Positions 45,072 through 57,779 of a stretch of DNA of 64,000 bases are shown piece after piece. How positions within the stretch are numbered: the stretch's first letter is position 1; every line of letters starts with the position of its first letter. Location of the stretch: the NCBI GenBank assembly GCA_017591395.1, contig WEDG01002028.1, positions 57,850-121,849 of the forward strand, read 5' to 3'. The DNA is from Schistocephalus solidus (Eukaryota; Platyhelminthes; Cestoda; Diphyllobothriidea; Diphyllobothriidae). Below the pieces are notes generated by a model, which made no database searches, was not told the origin of the DNA, and saw nothing but the letters and a program-made list of their open reading frames with translations. A program made the translations under genes and the position numbers.

Positions 45072-46002
45072 GCCAGGTATGGTGGCACGCCCAGGGGCGG
45101 CTCCGGCCGCGCCAGCCACCTGTGCCCTCTCCCATCTCCGGTATTCTTGACTGTGTCATGAGACCGGGCTCAGGTGGGGGAGGAGAAGAGAGTGCGGTAA
45201 CGTTGAGTGCCGCGGTTGGAAGGTTGCCAACTGACAATTACACTCAGACCTCGCAGTTAGTCCAATGTGTGTTGTGTGGAGTGGCTGACTGGTGGTCTGA
45301 GAGTCAGGCTGCGATGGCTCCTTCTTAACGTGACCTCTGGCTATCTCACACATGTGAGATGTAAGCCGTTCAACCCCCTGTTGTGTGAAATCCTGGTGCT
45401 TGTGTTTGGGGGGCCAGGTCGTGTACGTAGTACACGTAGACGAGATCCCCAGCAGCTGCGCCCACTCCCACATCAGGCAACTGACCGGCTTGGACAGTGT
45501 CTGATGGTGGGGGTTGGGGAGAGAGTGAGGTCGCCAGCTCAGCGCATGTTCCTCACTATAAACAATCTGACGCGCTTGAAACTAGCACGGTGCGCTAAAG
45601 GCCGTGGCTTGGAAGGTTGCCAACTGACGGGACAACTCGGACCACGTGGTCAGCCCAATGTGTGTTTTGTGTGGAGTGGCTGACTGGCGAACTGAGAGTC
45701 AGGTTGCAATGGCTCCTTCTTAATGTGGCCTTTATGGCACTCCCACTCCGTGGGATCCGAGCCAGGTGTGGTGGCACGCCCAGGGCGGCTCCGGCCGCGC
45801 CAGCCACCTGCGCCCTCTCCCATCTCCGGTCTTCTTGACTCTGTCTTGACACCGGGCTCAGGTGGGGGAGGAGGAGAGAGTGCGGTAGCTGCAGCGCAAG
45901 GCTACTATCACTTAAAACTAATTCACGCACAAGTCACCGTCCCTGCTCCACCCTTCCATGGAGCATACGGTGGACATCGTCGAAATCGACGGTCGAACTG
46001 CC
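45072..46002 (+). mobile_element. 5'-truncated zinc-finger LINE, 3' UTR only
   Basis: It contains a terminal-like module, M3, spacer, M4 and terminal module ending in GGTCGAACTGCC, in the same order as the second half of the copy C tail. GT-rich flanks, GTGTGTATGTGTGA (45058-45071) and GTGTGTGTGTGA (46003-46014), are probably the target duplication. It is antisense to UPF3, within intron 4. Identity to copy C is high by eye, so it is a fairly recent insertion. Confidence 0.82.
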
Positions 46003-47334
46003 GTGTGTGTGTGACGCGCGTTAGCCCTTGTATCCCACCTCATAATCTCCAGTAGGTTTAATTTTGGCTCATCACTGGCCCATAAGTGAGGCCGACACGG
46101 ACATAACCCTCCCCATTATAGGCAAATCCAGGAGATAAAAGCCGTGGTTTAGAAGGCAGGTGGTATAACTTGCTCCGTCACCAGATTTAGGGCCATACTT
46201 TGCAACGTGGTGAGATCAGAGGTTGACGGGATCTGTATTGTGTGCGTGGCAAGTGTAGAGGTTGAATCGACTCCAACAGCCAGTACCCATCTTCAGACGT
46301 CCTAACCTTGTCAAACCATCGAAACACAGTTGGTGGGAGAGAGAGGGGGGGTGACAATGAGGCCGCTAGTGTACAAAATGTCTTCACAGGCGGATGTTGC
46401 CACCACGCCCTTGTCGCCTGCGACGGTGACCAGCCAACATGGATAACTGGATAGTCCAAAACATGAGAGTGACTAATTTTCCCACTGCTTTGTGATCTTG
46501 ACCTAAAAAGACAGCAAACTACCATCATAGAACTTGGTTTTAGGTTTTAAATATGAGGTTGGGTACCCTTAGTCGTGTGAGTCTAACAGCCTTCATATAC
46601 GATTAAGACGCGAGCATGAGTTCATTCCTTGGCCAACGCGTAATTATAAGGGTCAAGATAGAGCAATTGGTAGCCCCTAGTTTGGTCTTCGCAGTTTTCA
46701 CGGCATCCGAAGGCGGCTCCTAAAGTTTTGAAGATCGAATGGATGTAAGGTTGAGATCAAAAAACCCACCTCCGACGTTCAGCTCCCGTGGACCATAGAT
46801 GAACGGCGACTTGAGGTGTGCTAATTGATGTGTAAACGAAAGCATGTGACTTCATCGCACTGGTCGAGCTTTCGCAACTGTATCCAACCGTTTGTCAAAT
46901 CGATTAGGAGGTCAAGTCCCTACTTCTGTGATTCGTGAAGACACCGCCACGCGGGAACAACGTAAAAGAAAGAACAACCACAGTAGTAACAGAGGGTTTC
47001 AGTGTCTAGGGGAGAAAACGCTTCTAATACGATTTCATTTAATAGTTTTAGAAATGAGTTTCGAAAGGGTGGAATTTCTAAGGGATACGTACACTGCCAC
47101 TATGGTAGTCTGAGTGACAAATTTTAACTATTGATTTGCTTGACTATGTGAAATGTTGTATTTGACAGAAGGGAAGGCTCCTGAAAAAGGCCCAGCAGGA
47201 TTTTACTCCCAACGCTGGCTCCTAAAGCTCACCAGTATGAAAGAACCTAGTAGTTAGACCGTCGTAAGCGAATACGACCATGGCTAGCCCCGCAGAGAGG
47301 AATATCAAAACCTAAAAACAAACGGAGGACTGGG

Positions 47335-47450
47335 GTGGTCATTTTTGACCATTAGCAGCCAGTCATATCCAACCCTAAATAGTGTCCCACCCGAGGATCG
47401 AATCCGCGATCGATTGGTTAGAAGTCTAATAGCCTAGCCATTGAGCATTG
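47335..47450 (-). mobile_element. SINE head fragment
   Basis: The minus-strand tRNA-like head has an A-box-like segment near 47440 (GCTCAATGGCTAGG) and a B box (CGATCCTCGGGTGGG region at 47388-47402). The beginning of the body follows. Confidence 0.7.
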
Positions 47451-47469
47451 CGGGTTGCAACAGATAAGG

Positions 47470-47650
47470 TTGGGCACTGCTGACTGCTGACGGCCAGTAA
47501 GCCAGAAATGACCACTCCCAGTCCTCCTTGTGTTTGCTGGGAATGCTATTCTGCCTATAATATATAAACCACTGTTCGGCTGCTGGCGGGGCTCGAGAGT
47601 GAGGCCAAAGCACAATGGAATGAGTGGGCTCTGTAACGCGATTTGTGAGC
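47470..47650 (+). mobile_element. SINE body fragment, inverted relative to its neighbour
   Basis: On the plus strand: CTGCTGACGGCCAGTAAGCC, AGAAATGACCACTCCCAGTC, TGTGTTTGCTGG, GGCGGGGCTCGAGAGTGAGG, then GTGAGCG. Together with 47450-47335 it forms a head-to-head pair. Confidence 0.7.
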
Positions 47651-47799
47651 GCTGCACCACCACCAACCGAGTGGGTAAAACAGTCGTGACTTGCACAGCA
47701 TCTGTCACAATCCCACCTCCTCCATCCACGGCAGTATCGAGACTATCAGAGGTAAATGCGGACGTACGGATTGGCTAGGTTAAGCAAAGCGTGTACGCG

Positions 47800-48060
47800 T
47801 GCCACGCACGGTCTGGCCTCCAATATATTTGTCGGGGCGACTCGGAGGTCACATGGGTGAGGATGCCATCAAGGTCGCATTAAGGGGCCAATGCAGTCTG
47901 GTTCTCAGTCTTTCAGTCACTCCACGATACTCATCGTGAGGACCGACTTATTTTCTCCATTGAAAACCTTCAATGCAACGACGCTTAGCGCGTTGTGATA
48001 GGTCCAAACGTGGCAGACTTACTATAGTGAGGAATGCACACAATGACCGTGTCACCGTCA
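47800..48060 (-). mobile_element. Old zinc-finger LINE 3'-UTR fragment
   Basis: On the minus strand it shows the module pattern CTATCACAACGCGCTAAGCG, GAAGGTTTTCAATGG, GACTGAAAGACTGAGAACCAG and GCATTGGCCCCTTAATGCGAC. It is strongly diverged. Confidence 0.55.
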
Positions 48061-48582
48061 CCATGGAAGAATCCGGGTCCTTGAGAAAAACATGATTATG
48101 ATCCAATGTTCTTAAGTACGTTTAGCACAAGCTGAAGGAGAGATCTGATAAACAGAGAGGCAGTTCAGCAGATCTCTAAAAGGGCTACTCATCTCCACAA
48201 GTTCATAAATTTTGTACGGCTGCAGAACGTTCCTAGGCAAAATAATAAATCGTAAAATAAAGGTCTGCTTGTCAAAAAGGTACTGCATATTTGGCAGGAG
48301 GATGATGAGTGAACTGTGGTGCAAGAAAGTAAACTTAGGCGCCGTTTTTACAAGCCGAAATGTTCCTTCTCTAGTGAAATACACTTTTAGACACCACAGG
48401 AATTTGCACAATCAAGTGATTTCTGTGGAGTAAGTAAGAACTTAGTCCTGCCTATCACTGAAAGATGAAGGTGTGTTCTTCCGAAGCAAGCAAGATTTTT
48501 GTTAAATACAAAGAAAACAACACACAATTTCCGGTGCGATTTAAACCCAAAAATGATCAAGAGGGACTCTTGAAAGACATAC

Positions 48583-49093
48583 CTAGATGAGAAGTCAGAA
48601 GGATGCTGAGGTCGTCCACTGCCACCCCGGCGTCCCCGAGATGTGGTGAAGCGGCCACGTCCACGACTGTATTCCGGGTAACCTCCACCCTCATCGGCAC
48701 CACCGGTATCGCCGGCATCGATGGAAAATCTACTATCACCGTAGTAGTTCGGTGCTCGCTGATTCGCCCCCCACTGCCGTCCACCAGCTGGCACAGAGTC
48801 CGCTGCCTGTTGGTCCCCGGCTAAGTCTGACTTGCTGCCCGGCTTGGGTCGCAGCTTTGCTTTCTCTCGTCGTTGTCGCTGCTGATGCCTGTCTTCTGAC
48901 TCCTCCGTCTCCTGATGCTGTCCACCACTCCGCGAAGCTTCCTCCACACTGCCAGCAGCGGTGGATTCAGCTGCCGAGGATGTCGCGATTGGCACTTCGG
49001 GCCCACTAACGCGGCGTCGAGCTTTGCGAGCCGGTCGATTGCTGCCCATCTTTTCGCCAGGTTTCCCTCCGACTTCTGTATTGCGTTTTCCAC
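48583..49093 (-). CDS. UPF3 coding exon 4
   Basis: The exon begins after a CCTTTTAG acceptor at 49094. Its first two bases complete the Gly codon begun in exon 3, and it ends with AG of a split Arg codon before donor GTATGT (48582-48577). It encodes residues 313-481. The sequence is low-complexity: a basic start (GKRNTEVGGKPGEKMG, then RKARRR), an acidic/Gln-rich middle (HQETEESEDRHQQRQRREK), and an aromatic/Gly/Arg-rich end (PNYYGDSRFS, YSRGRGRFTTSRGRRGG). Charged and disordered C-terminal regions are usual in UPF3. A competing frame over 49093-48821 is a shadow, because only this phase joins exons 3 and 5. Confidence 0.82.
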
Positions 49094-49459
49094 CTAAAAG
49101 GGTGGATAAGGCATCATAAGTTGCCCATAGCAGATTATCTCAGAGGCTAACTAGACCTTCAGACTTCTAGAAAATGGCGTGGGTGCGAAGTCTCTTGGCC
49201 AAACCAGTGCCGGCAGTGAAGATGGTCTATTTACGGTAAGGATGGAGTAAATACCCTAAATTTTGAAAATTTTCATTATAACATGTGCACACTGAATAGA
49301 ATAACAGGCCTATGCTTTTTTGGGAAAGGTAAAAACCTTAAGGTGGTACCAGCATGGCGCTACCACGTCAATTCTTTGTGTGACTGACAACTGCAACAAG
49401 CAAAACAAGAGTCTAAACCTCTGTCTGAAGAGTAAGTCGACTGGAAAGGCAGATCACAC

Positions 49460-49775
49460 CTATGCTGGAGGTCTCAGATGGTTTGCGCTGAGGTTCGCCC
49501 TTGACGGAAACATCTCTGGTGCCGGAAACGACCGTAGAGGTCACCTGGGGTGAAGAGCGGGAGTTGGTGCGTCTCCGTCCAAATTCTGTCACACGACGCG
49601 AAGCCACTTGAACACGATTGGATTTTCCCGAAGCGGAAGAACGAAAGCCAACATTCGACTTCAAGGGACCACCACCACCCTTTTGGCCGCCACCAGACTT
49701 CGCGTCCTCAGCGGCATGACGTTTACGCCGCTCCAGTCGTTGGTTTAAGTAAGCAATCAACGGAGTGACCGCTTG
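49460..49775 (-). CDS. UPF3 coding exon 3
   Basis: The acceptor is CTGTCCTTCAG (ending 49776), and the exon ends before GTGTGA (49459). It encodes residues 207-311 plus one base of the next codon. The first residues, QAVTPLIAYLNQRLERRKRH, correspond to the TTPLLSFLKNKQR segment of UPF3 followed by a basic helix. The rest is basic and Ser/Gly-rich (KSGGGQKGGGG, SRRVTEFGRRR). The length of 316 nt gives exactly the phase needed by exon 4. Confidence 0.85.
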
Positions 49776-51311
49776 CTGAAGGACAGAAATGAAAACAAAG
49801 CAGGCTACTGACATGTATGAGTAGGCATTTATGATACAACATTAACTCGTCAGGCGTGGAAATAGGGTAGAAAAAGGCTCAACTTTGTTGTCCTGTAAGG
49901 GACTCTTCTGGAGATGACAGCGGTATGCTGCTATTTCTTGCAGACACATTTCACAAATTCGGCAAAGTAAACCAGCCTGGCAAAATTTATGAAGTCCTTT
50001 GTTTTTTTCCAATATGTGAAAAGGTAAACATTAAAAACTTTACTGGGATGAGAATCTTTCTACACAAATATTGGTTCAAGTGTACCTCGGACAGCATGTG
50101 GATTGTAGCCGCGAGAACAGACTGATTTTTTCAACAAACAATCTAAAAGAAGTGAAATCTGTTCAAAGAGCCGGCAAAATCTCCTCGTAAGTACAAGTTC
50201 CCACACAAGCTTTTCAAGAAAACAATTGCACACAATTTCGAAGACCTCTTTAAGAGTGTTTACCAATTGTTTTTTTTCCAAAATTTGAAGAAAGTGCGAA
50301 TTACGTCCCGCCCGCAATAGGTGAGCATTGGCAGCAAGCTACGTGCCCATAAGGTGGATGTAAATCCGGTGAAAAGTCATTCAGGCAGCTAGAAAAAAAC
50401 AGGTTTATGAAGTTCATAGAGTTCCGCGACCTGCAGTTCAAGGCCATACACTATTTTTGGAAAGTCGGATAGTACGTGACGAACTTGCAGAACCCCATTC
50501 AGAGTCACACTCCAGTGCTAAAACATGGCAACATGATCCATGCCGCCTTTAATGACATCCGGTAATGTGTCTCCCCAGCATCTTTTGTATACATTTTCAA
50601 CCATGGAGGTCAGTGGAAACTTCACCAGATGGATAGGAAACTTCTTCGTTGGCCTTTACCCGAGCATTCCTATGGCTCCACAGCAATCGTATTCAGCAGT
50701 GTTAACGTCCAACAGGCATTTCATATTGTGTGTGCGAAGGACATTCGCTGCCAGCCTTTGACGTATTCACTCGATTCGCAACCAAATAAAGACCTTCAAG
50801 GTTATCTAGCAAAAAGTTCACGCTAGGCTGGAGTAAATCCCTCCCTCTTTTAGCGGCGGCTAAGGTAGCCATGAAACACCCTACCAGCGGATATTGTGCT
50901 CTCGCCGCTGGCAAAAGCATTCATAAATAACTTTTTATAGATAAGGCTTCCGAGACAAACCCATATACTGAACGACTGAACCGGAATCCCGGTCGCCAAA
51001 AAAACCGGTTAAGACAGTGGCGGCGGCAACTATAATGATATTAATAGTAATGATAACGATGGTAGTAATGGTGGTATTGATAATGACTGCCACTTAATGA
51101 TACTGATGACGATAACGATGGTAAAGATGATGAGGTCAATGTCAAAGCATCGGTAATAGGCCTAGTGGTTGTGGAGTCAGGAGGTTTTGGAAACAAAAAA
51201 ATAAATTAATTGGGCGGGGGAAGATGCGGGCGTGGAAAAAATGCTCAAACGCTCCTCGGTAGCTAAGAGCAAAGCAGGGTGACGTAAAACTGTACAACAG
51301 GTAGCGCTTAC
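49776..51311 (-). other. UPF3 intron 3-side gap (between exons 2 and 3)
   Basis: Donor GTAAGC (51311-51306) and acceptor TTCAG (49780-49776). The intron holds an imperfect ATGATR microsatellite at about 51030-51140 and AT-rich sequence. A minus-strand frame at 50920-50702 has no recognisable motif. Confidence 0.7.
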
Positions 51312-51695
51312 CGCCTCTGACGCTTCTTCGCGTTGCTGAATTGTCTCCAGCATGGCCTCCCAGGGAGTTTGTTTCTTCTCTGTGCCCTCCAACTTGACAC
51401 TGAGATTGGCCGGAGATGCACTGGGTGCAGATGTGGCCACGGCATTACTGCTGGCGGTGGTAGTAGACTTCACGGTTGTCGTCGACGGCGTAGTTTCTGA
51501 AGGTGTTGAGACTGTCGTTGTTGTTGTTGTTGTGCCGGCAAGGCTCGCGAGGAAGCTCCGGTACTCAGGGTCTTCGTCGATTGTGCCCTGTCGTTTGTCC
51601 ACTCGCTTGACAGCACGCGTCGATTCTCCTCCAGTGGGCACATTTGGGGTGCCCTGGAACACTGAATACTCCACAATGGCGCTGGCTTCATTACC
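51312..51695 (-). CDS. UPF3 coding exon 2
   Basis: The acceptor is CAAATCCAG (ending 51696) and the donor GTAAGC. It encodes residues 79-206, in phase with exon 1. It starts GNEASAIVEYSVFQG, the last strand of the UPF3 domain (family GxEYxAIVEFAPFQ). It then has the signature RQGTIDEDPEYRSFLASL (residues 113-130), closely matching the KxGTIxxDPEYxxFLE block seen in UPF3 proteins. A Thr/Ser-rich stretch follows (residues 131-175 approximately) with runs of threonine, then TPWEAMLETIQQREE. The Thr-rich insertion is an oddity compared with vertebrate UPF3. Confidence 0.93.
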
Positions 51696-52394
51696 CTGGA
51701 TTTGAGAAGGAGAAGAAATAGGGGAAAAAAGGCGCCAAAATTCAACAAAACGATAATTAAGTCGAAGGGTGGAAAAAAGAAATCAGAACGAACCTGTGTT
51801 GCGCAATCACGTGTTCTGCGCGGCAGGAACGCCAAATTCCTGATTAAAACGGTACAAAATCGCGAAAGTGTTTCGGCTAATGGGGGTATGAGGACACAGG
51901 GCCGAACTCAATCCTCTGATCAGTCTGCTTTGAAGATTTGCAGGCAACCCAAGACGCGACGGTAGCATCAGAGTCGAACACCACACTACCGTATACCGAT
52001 TATTATCTTCGGTTTCTGAACCCGGCCGACTCGCCCCTATCTGTTGCCGTCTAGGCAGAAGGTGCCCGAGTATCGCTGTGACTGCAACCACGAGACCATG
52101 GTTGAAGTAAAGAACGCAAAATCTGATGAGGATAACGCTTCAGCGGGAGTAAGCGAATGCTATTCGGTGATGGTGGGTGACCAGCTGGTTTTGCGACAAA
52201 AGACTTTGAAGCAAAAATCGAACAAGCATAGTCGATCGATGCCGTCGTTATGATCGTCTTCAGGAACGTCAAGAGGCCACTGCGGATCCGCGGTCAGCCT
52301 CCTAAGTAGTCTAGCGTGACTCGGACAAGAAAAAAATGGTGCAGTTTTCGACAAGGGTGGGTATGAGAAAACCAGTATGAACCTACGCGTTCTG

Positions 52395-54580
52395 AACCCA
52401 TGGTCAGGTGGTGTGGGCAAATAGTATGCCAGATGGATTACTCAATCGGGAACGGGATCGTGATATTTGGGGAAGGAATGTGCGAGCGTTCCTAGACCAC
52501 GGTTTTCAAGATCCGACGGCATGCAGTTTTCGTCTGTACAACACGGATGTCTGCTGCCTGTCTGAAGTACGAATTCCCGACTCCAGCACTCGAGTAAGAA
52601 ACATATCAGGAGTCAGCGCACACTTCACTCTGTTCCACAGCGGCCCATGCAACTCTTCGGGTAGGCATGGTGTGACGATCGCCCTCTCGCAACAAGCAGA
52701 CCATGCACTACTGTCATGGAAACCAGTCAGACTGGATGGCCTACGTGCGACCCAAGGATTACTGCACAAACATATATATCGCCTCCGTGTACGCACCAAC
52801 ATAAGCTACCGAGGAGTGCGATTAAGAGGCTTTCTACTCGCAGCTGCAAAAGTTACTTGAAAAACTTCCTCGCTGTGATCTTCTGATTGTTGCTGAGGAC
52901 CACAATGGCCGGACTGGCCCTCGTGGCTTTTAAAACAGTCAACTTACTGACTGCTTCGGACTCGGTTGTCGGTGCGACAATAATGAGAGCATGCTGAACA
53001 TTTCTGATCACAACCGACTAGTTGTCACTATCACGTGCTTCCAGCATTGTAGCAAAACATTTGATGACCTGGTATTAAAAAGGCGCTCATACGGTCAGTC
53101 AGATTGACTACATATTAGGCAGTTTAAGGATTCGCAGCTGGGTTCACGATAGCAAATCGATATGTGGTGCCGACACTGGTAATGTGCATGAGTTGGACCA
53201 TGTTCTCGGCCTCATACGCTTGAATGTTCATGCCTCATCCGAATCCGAAATTCCACGTGCAAGAAACCTTTGTGTCACAAAATGTCGACAACTCAGGCTC
53301 TAGGCAGAGGAATCCAGTCCCGTTCTGTGACTCAAGCAGACGGAGAAGACAGTAGCCAGCAATCATAACTGAAGTCAACAGTCTATGGGACAGCTGAGAA
53401 AATTCTCAGATAAACGCAACGGCATCGCAGGAACTGAATCAGCAGAAGAGCCATGTAGTTGTCTGCTCAGACGGCCTAAAGCAGGTCTTACAAATATGCT
53501 TACGCTCCGCGAACTCTGGAAGATGACAATAAAGTAGGCTAGAGATTACCAGAAGAAATATTGAGCTGAAATGGCGACCTTTGTACAACAGACCTCAAAC
53601 GCTGGCGACAGGCGAAAATACCACCAAATTATCCGCCAAGTTAGTGATAAACCCTCTGCACTGGGTGTTTCTGTTTGCGATGTGGAGGGCGGCCTTATTG
53701 CTGAGAACCCATCCAAGGTCGAGCAATGGCGTGAGCACTTCTAGCACCTCATCAACTTCTATGATCAACCCATCACACCTTCTCTTTCCTCTGCAGCGGA
53801 GTCTTATACCTGTCTAACTTATGCGGTGTCGTGCGATCCCCATCTGATAGAGAAGTCGAAATATAAGGGCTGTGAAACATAAGGGCATCCAGAGAGGACG
53901 GTAATTCCGTTGAAATCGGTAAGTATTGTGACGAAAATGTAGAGCTCTGTATCAATGATGTGATTGAGCAAGCGAAGAGACATGAGGTCGTTCCTGAGGA
54001 CTGGAGTTCGGGCGTTCTTGTGCCTGTCTTCATGAAAAGAGATCAGATTGCGGCACAAGTCTTAGCGAAGTTGGTGCGAAAGTTTTTAGTTTTGCTATTC
54101 TCAGAAGATTCCAGGCTATGCGCGACTCCAGAAAGAGGCCCAATCAAGTAGGATTCTCGGCCGAATGTGGATGTGCAGACCGAAAATTCCCATTGAGGCA
54201 CATTCTTGAGTACCGCCACAGCTACCAATAAATAACGACTGTCAGCTTTGTTGATTTTTTTTTCGCTGCATTCGATTTCATCTATCATGAGTTCCTGTGA
54301 CGGATAATGGTACTAGATGGTTTACCGACAAAAATCCCACCATGATCAAAGCCTACTACCGCTCCACCAATGCGCAAGTTCTGTTTCATAACAACCTGTC
54401 CCAACCGTCCAATATTCGATCCGGTGGTCGACAACGTTGTATCCTGTCACCTATTCTGTTCAAATGCACCAGTCGCTGAACTCTCGGGAAGGCCCTACAC
54501 GATGGTGAGAGTGGCAAGTTTGCACCCGGAGGGGTTACCCATTAGCCTAGCTGCTGGCTACCCGGTGCGTTCATAGGTGG
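52395..54580 (+). pseudogene. LINE family 2, copy F: endonuclease to mid-RT
   Basis: Endonuclease motifs are VCCLSEVRIPDSSTRV (catalytic Glu) and a degraded GDWNG region (near 52890), then the VSQIDYIL segment (about 53090). Further on are SRFTTxVD-type remnants, an RT entry (EEVVPEDWSSGVLVPV at about 53985), IKAYYRSTNAQVLFHNNLSQP and RQRCILSPILF (about 54440). Stops and frame changes are frequent. The copy ends near 54580 without its YADD box. It is a different family from the zinc-finger LINEs and shows no zinc fingers. Confidence 0.82.
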
Positions 54581-54960
54581 CGGATAGTGGAAAGGCCTTC
54601 AGTGAAGGTTAGCTGCGAAATAAACAGGCTCTCGGGTCCCAAGAATAAGCAATCGCGGATCAACAGCGATAGTGTTTCCAGGGCGCGGAGGGCTGAGATC
54701 TGGCACGCCGACTGCCTTATAAAATGCCGCGAATCCCTACGACGGCACTGTGACATGGCGACCGTGAATCGCCATCAAATAAGTTTGCTTGACACCGCTG
54801 CCCTATGGTTAGGTTCTTGAGCCAAGCGCTACAGGAGACAACCTCGAACGAACAATCCGAGCGGCTGTTGGGGACCCGCCTGTATTCAAAATCCCCAAAA
54901 AACCTCGTGAAAAATGTTTAATCACAGTACTACGATCCATGCTACAGCTTCCGCGGGAAC
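54581..54960. other. Spacer between LINE copies
   Basis: A plus-strand frame (54587-54820) has no motif that I recognise. It may be the 5' UTR of copy G. Confidence 0.4.
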
Positions 54961-57715
54961 CGACCCGCGCCGCGACCTTGGTCCAGTGATGTGGACGAAC
55001 AGTATACAAGCTGGACTACTCAACCGGGAACGGGACTCGTCTGGTAGGCATGGTGTGGCTATTGCCCTCTCGGAACAAGCAAACCGTGCACTACTTGCAT
55101 GGGAACCAGTCAAGGACCGAACGGCTTACGCGCGACTGAAAGATCACTTTACTAACATCTATGTCGTCTGCATGTACGCACCAACATCAGCTGCCAAACA
55201 GCGCGATAAGGAGACCTTATACTCGCAGCTGCAGGAGTTAGTAGAAAGACTCCCTCGCCATGATCTGTTGATTGTTGCAGGGGACTGGAATGGTAGGATT
55301 GGACCCGGGACTCGTCAAACAGTCACCTCATTGGCCGGTTCGGGCTTGGCTCTCGATGCAACAATGGTGAAAGAATGCCGAATTTTGATTATCAGAACCG
55401 ACTGTTTGTCACGAACACATGCTCCCAGCACAGCCACAAACATCTTCCGACTTGGTATTCAAACGATGGCCATACTGCAAGTCAGATCGACTACATTCTA
55501 GTTGGTTCAAGGTTCCGCAGAAGATCGATGTGTGGTGCCGAAACTGGTAACGCCTATGGGTCTGTCTATGTTCTCATTCGGACATGCCTGAAAGCTCACC
55601 TCTAATCTGCACCCAAAATGCCACGTGCGAGACGCCTTGATATCGCAAAAATCCGGCAAACCAGCACCGCTGAGGCCCTGAACACAGAAATCCGGTCCCA
55701 TTTTACAACCCGAGTCGACAGAGGAGACAGTGACCAATGGTCATCACTGAAGACATCCATCTATGGAGCAGCTGAGAAAATTCTCGGATTCATGCAGTGG
55801 CCCCGCAGTAACTGGATCAGTGGATGAACCGTGCAGTTGTCTGCCCAGACGGCTTGAGCCAGGTCCGCAAAGGTGCTTCCTTCCTCCACAACATGACAGC
55901 AAAGTCAGCTAGGGATGACCGGTAGAAATACTGGTCTGGAATAGCGACCTCCATGGAGCAGGCTACAAACGTTGGTGACACTTGCAATCTCCACCAAATC
56001 ATCCGCCAAGTTAGTGGTAAGCCTTCGACACTTAATCACCCTGTTCACGATGTGAATGGCGGCTTTATTGCTGACAGCTCGGGTAAGGTCGATCACTGGC
56101 GTTAGCACTTCGGGCACCTCCTCAACTTGGATGAGCAACTAATCACATCCCCGTCCTTCTCTAAAGCTGAGTTTAATCCCTCTCCAGCCTATACAGTGTC
56201 ATACGACCCAATTTCAAGGGAGAAGTTCCTGATGCAATACAGAGGCTGCACAACAACAAGGCGCCCGGAAAGGACTGCATTCCCACATAAATCTACAAGG
56301 CCTGTGTCGATACGGGCGCCCAGGTTTCATGAGGTGATTGAGCAGGTGTGAAGAGACGAGGCAGTTCTTAATGACTGGTGTTCGGGCATCCTCTTGCCTG
56401 TCTTCAAGAAGTGAGATAAGACAAAGAGTGAAAACTACCGCGGCATAAGCTTCATCGACGTTGCTGCGAAGGTCTTCACTATTGTCCTTCCCAGTCTGTA
56501 CGTGATTCGAGAACGAGGCCAAACTGAGTCGGATACCAAACTGGGTGTGGATGTTTGGACCAGATATTCACACTGAGGGGCATTCTGGAATTCCGCCATG
56601 GCGACCAGCAGCTGACGGCCGTCCGCTATAATTACTTAACCACTGCATTCGATTCTGTCCATCGTGGGTCCCTATGACGAATAATGGAACTAGATTATGT
56701 GCCGGCCAAAATAATTGCCATAATCAAGGCCTATTATCGCTCCACCACTGCGCGAGTCCTCGTATATGACAATCTCTCTCAACCCTTCGATATCCGATCT
56801 GGTGTTCGATAAGGTTGCATTCTGTCACCTATTTTATTCAACTACATTATGGCCTGGATTCTCGGGAGGGCCATACACGGTTCTGACGTTGTGGAATTCG
56901 CACCCGGATGCCACCTGAAGATATCGCCTTGCTAACCTCAAACGTGGGTGATCAACAGTCTGGGGTGTCGCGGGTGAATGAGACCACTACTTCCGTCGGC
57001 ATATCCATAAACGCTGGGATGAACAAATTGCTTTCGAACTGCATCCCTGACCAGGAGAAAGCACCCCTCGGGATGAATGGCTCTTAACTTGAAGAATTAG
57101 ACAGTTTTAAATACCTCAAGGCGACGATGCTGCCCAATGGACAAAGTAAGAACGACATTGTCTCCCGAATCGACGCAACTCATCGGTTTTTTCGATCCTT
57201 AGAAAGTGCCTATGTACCCTACGCGACATCTCCGTCGCCACGAGGATCCGCGTGTACCATGCATCTGTTCGGTTGGTCCTCCTCTACGGTTGCGAATACT
57301 GGGCTGTGCGCATGGAAGATGAGTGAAGGCTTTAGGTATTTGACTATCGTTACTTGAGGACCATCCTATGAGTAAAGTACACCGACTACATGTCAAACGA
57401 GGCAGTCCTCAATCGCTGCAAAAATATTACGAGGATACCTAAGACCATCCAAGAGGTGGTTTGGGTACGTCCTCAATCGCCCGCCTCACGAGCTCAGTTC
57501 TACTGCTCTCGACCCGTCGCCGTTGCCCACCTGGAGACGTCAAAGAGGAGGTCAACGAAAACCTGACTCGACACGGTTCGGCAAGACATGGAGGCGGTGT
57601 TTTGACCATCGGTATTCGGCCTCTGTCGCTGGAGGAAAGAATGGGTTGAACTATCCCGGTCTGCTGCCGCGAATCATCGCGCGTGGGAGGTACAACATGT
57701 GACATCATCGAGGCC
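54961..57715 (+). pseudogene. LINE family 2, copy G: endonuclease to post-RT
   Basis: It opens with an endonuclease frame (54914-55498) containing SSGRHGVAIALSEQ, VCMYAPTSA and LLIVAGDWNGRIGPG. Compared with copy F, a stretch of about 225 nt between NRERD and SSGRHG, including the catalytic Glu region, is missing in frame. Then ASQIDYILV, RLDIAKIRQ, the RT entry (AEKILGF), and KAYYRSTTARVLVYDNLSQPF follow. The catalytic box is largely deleted, since only EDIALL remains near 56925. The post-RT end has IQERRLxWFG-type and EWVELSRSAAA-type remnants near 57440-57690. It is inactive. Confidence 0.83.
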
Positions 57716-57779
57716 GGCTAGATCAGGCATGATCGCGGCCGTAAAAGTACAATAACCCGGACGCCAGCTGAATAATCTC

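Larger units (their letters stand above)
44516..48582 (-). other. UPF3 intron 4
   Basis: The donor is GTATGT at 48582 and the acceptor CTCAG ends at 44516. The 4.07-kb intron contains a LINE 3' tail (45072-46002), an inverted SINE pair (47335-47650) and an older LINE tail (47800-48060). The stretches 44522-45050, 46015-47330 and 48061-48582 hold nothing I recognise. Confidence 0.75.

Noticed and set aside
48557..48784. Alternative frames within UPF3 exon 4 on either strand
   Set aside because: Only one frame keeps phase with exons 3 and 5 at proper splice sites.
50702..50920. Minus-strand coding exon within the UPF3 intron
   Set aside because: No splice sites or family motif support it, and the flanking exons already join in phase without it.
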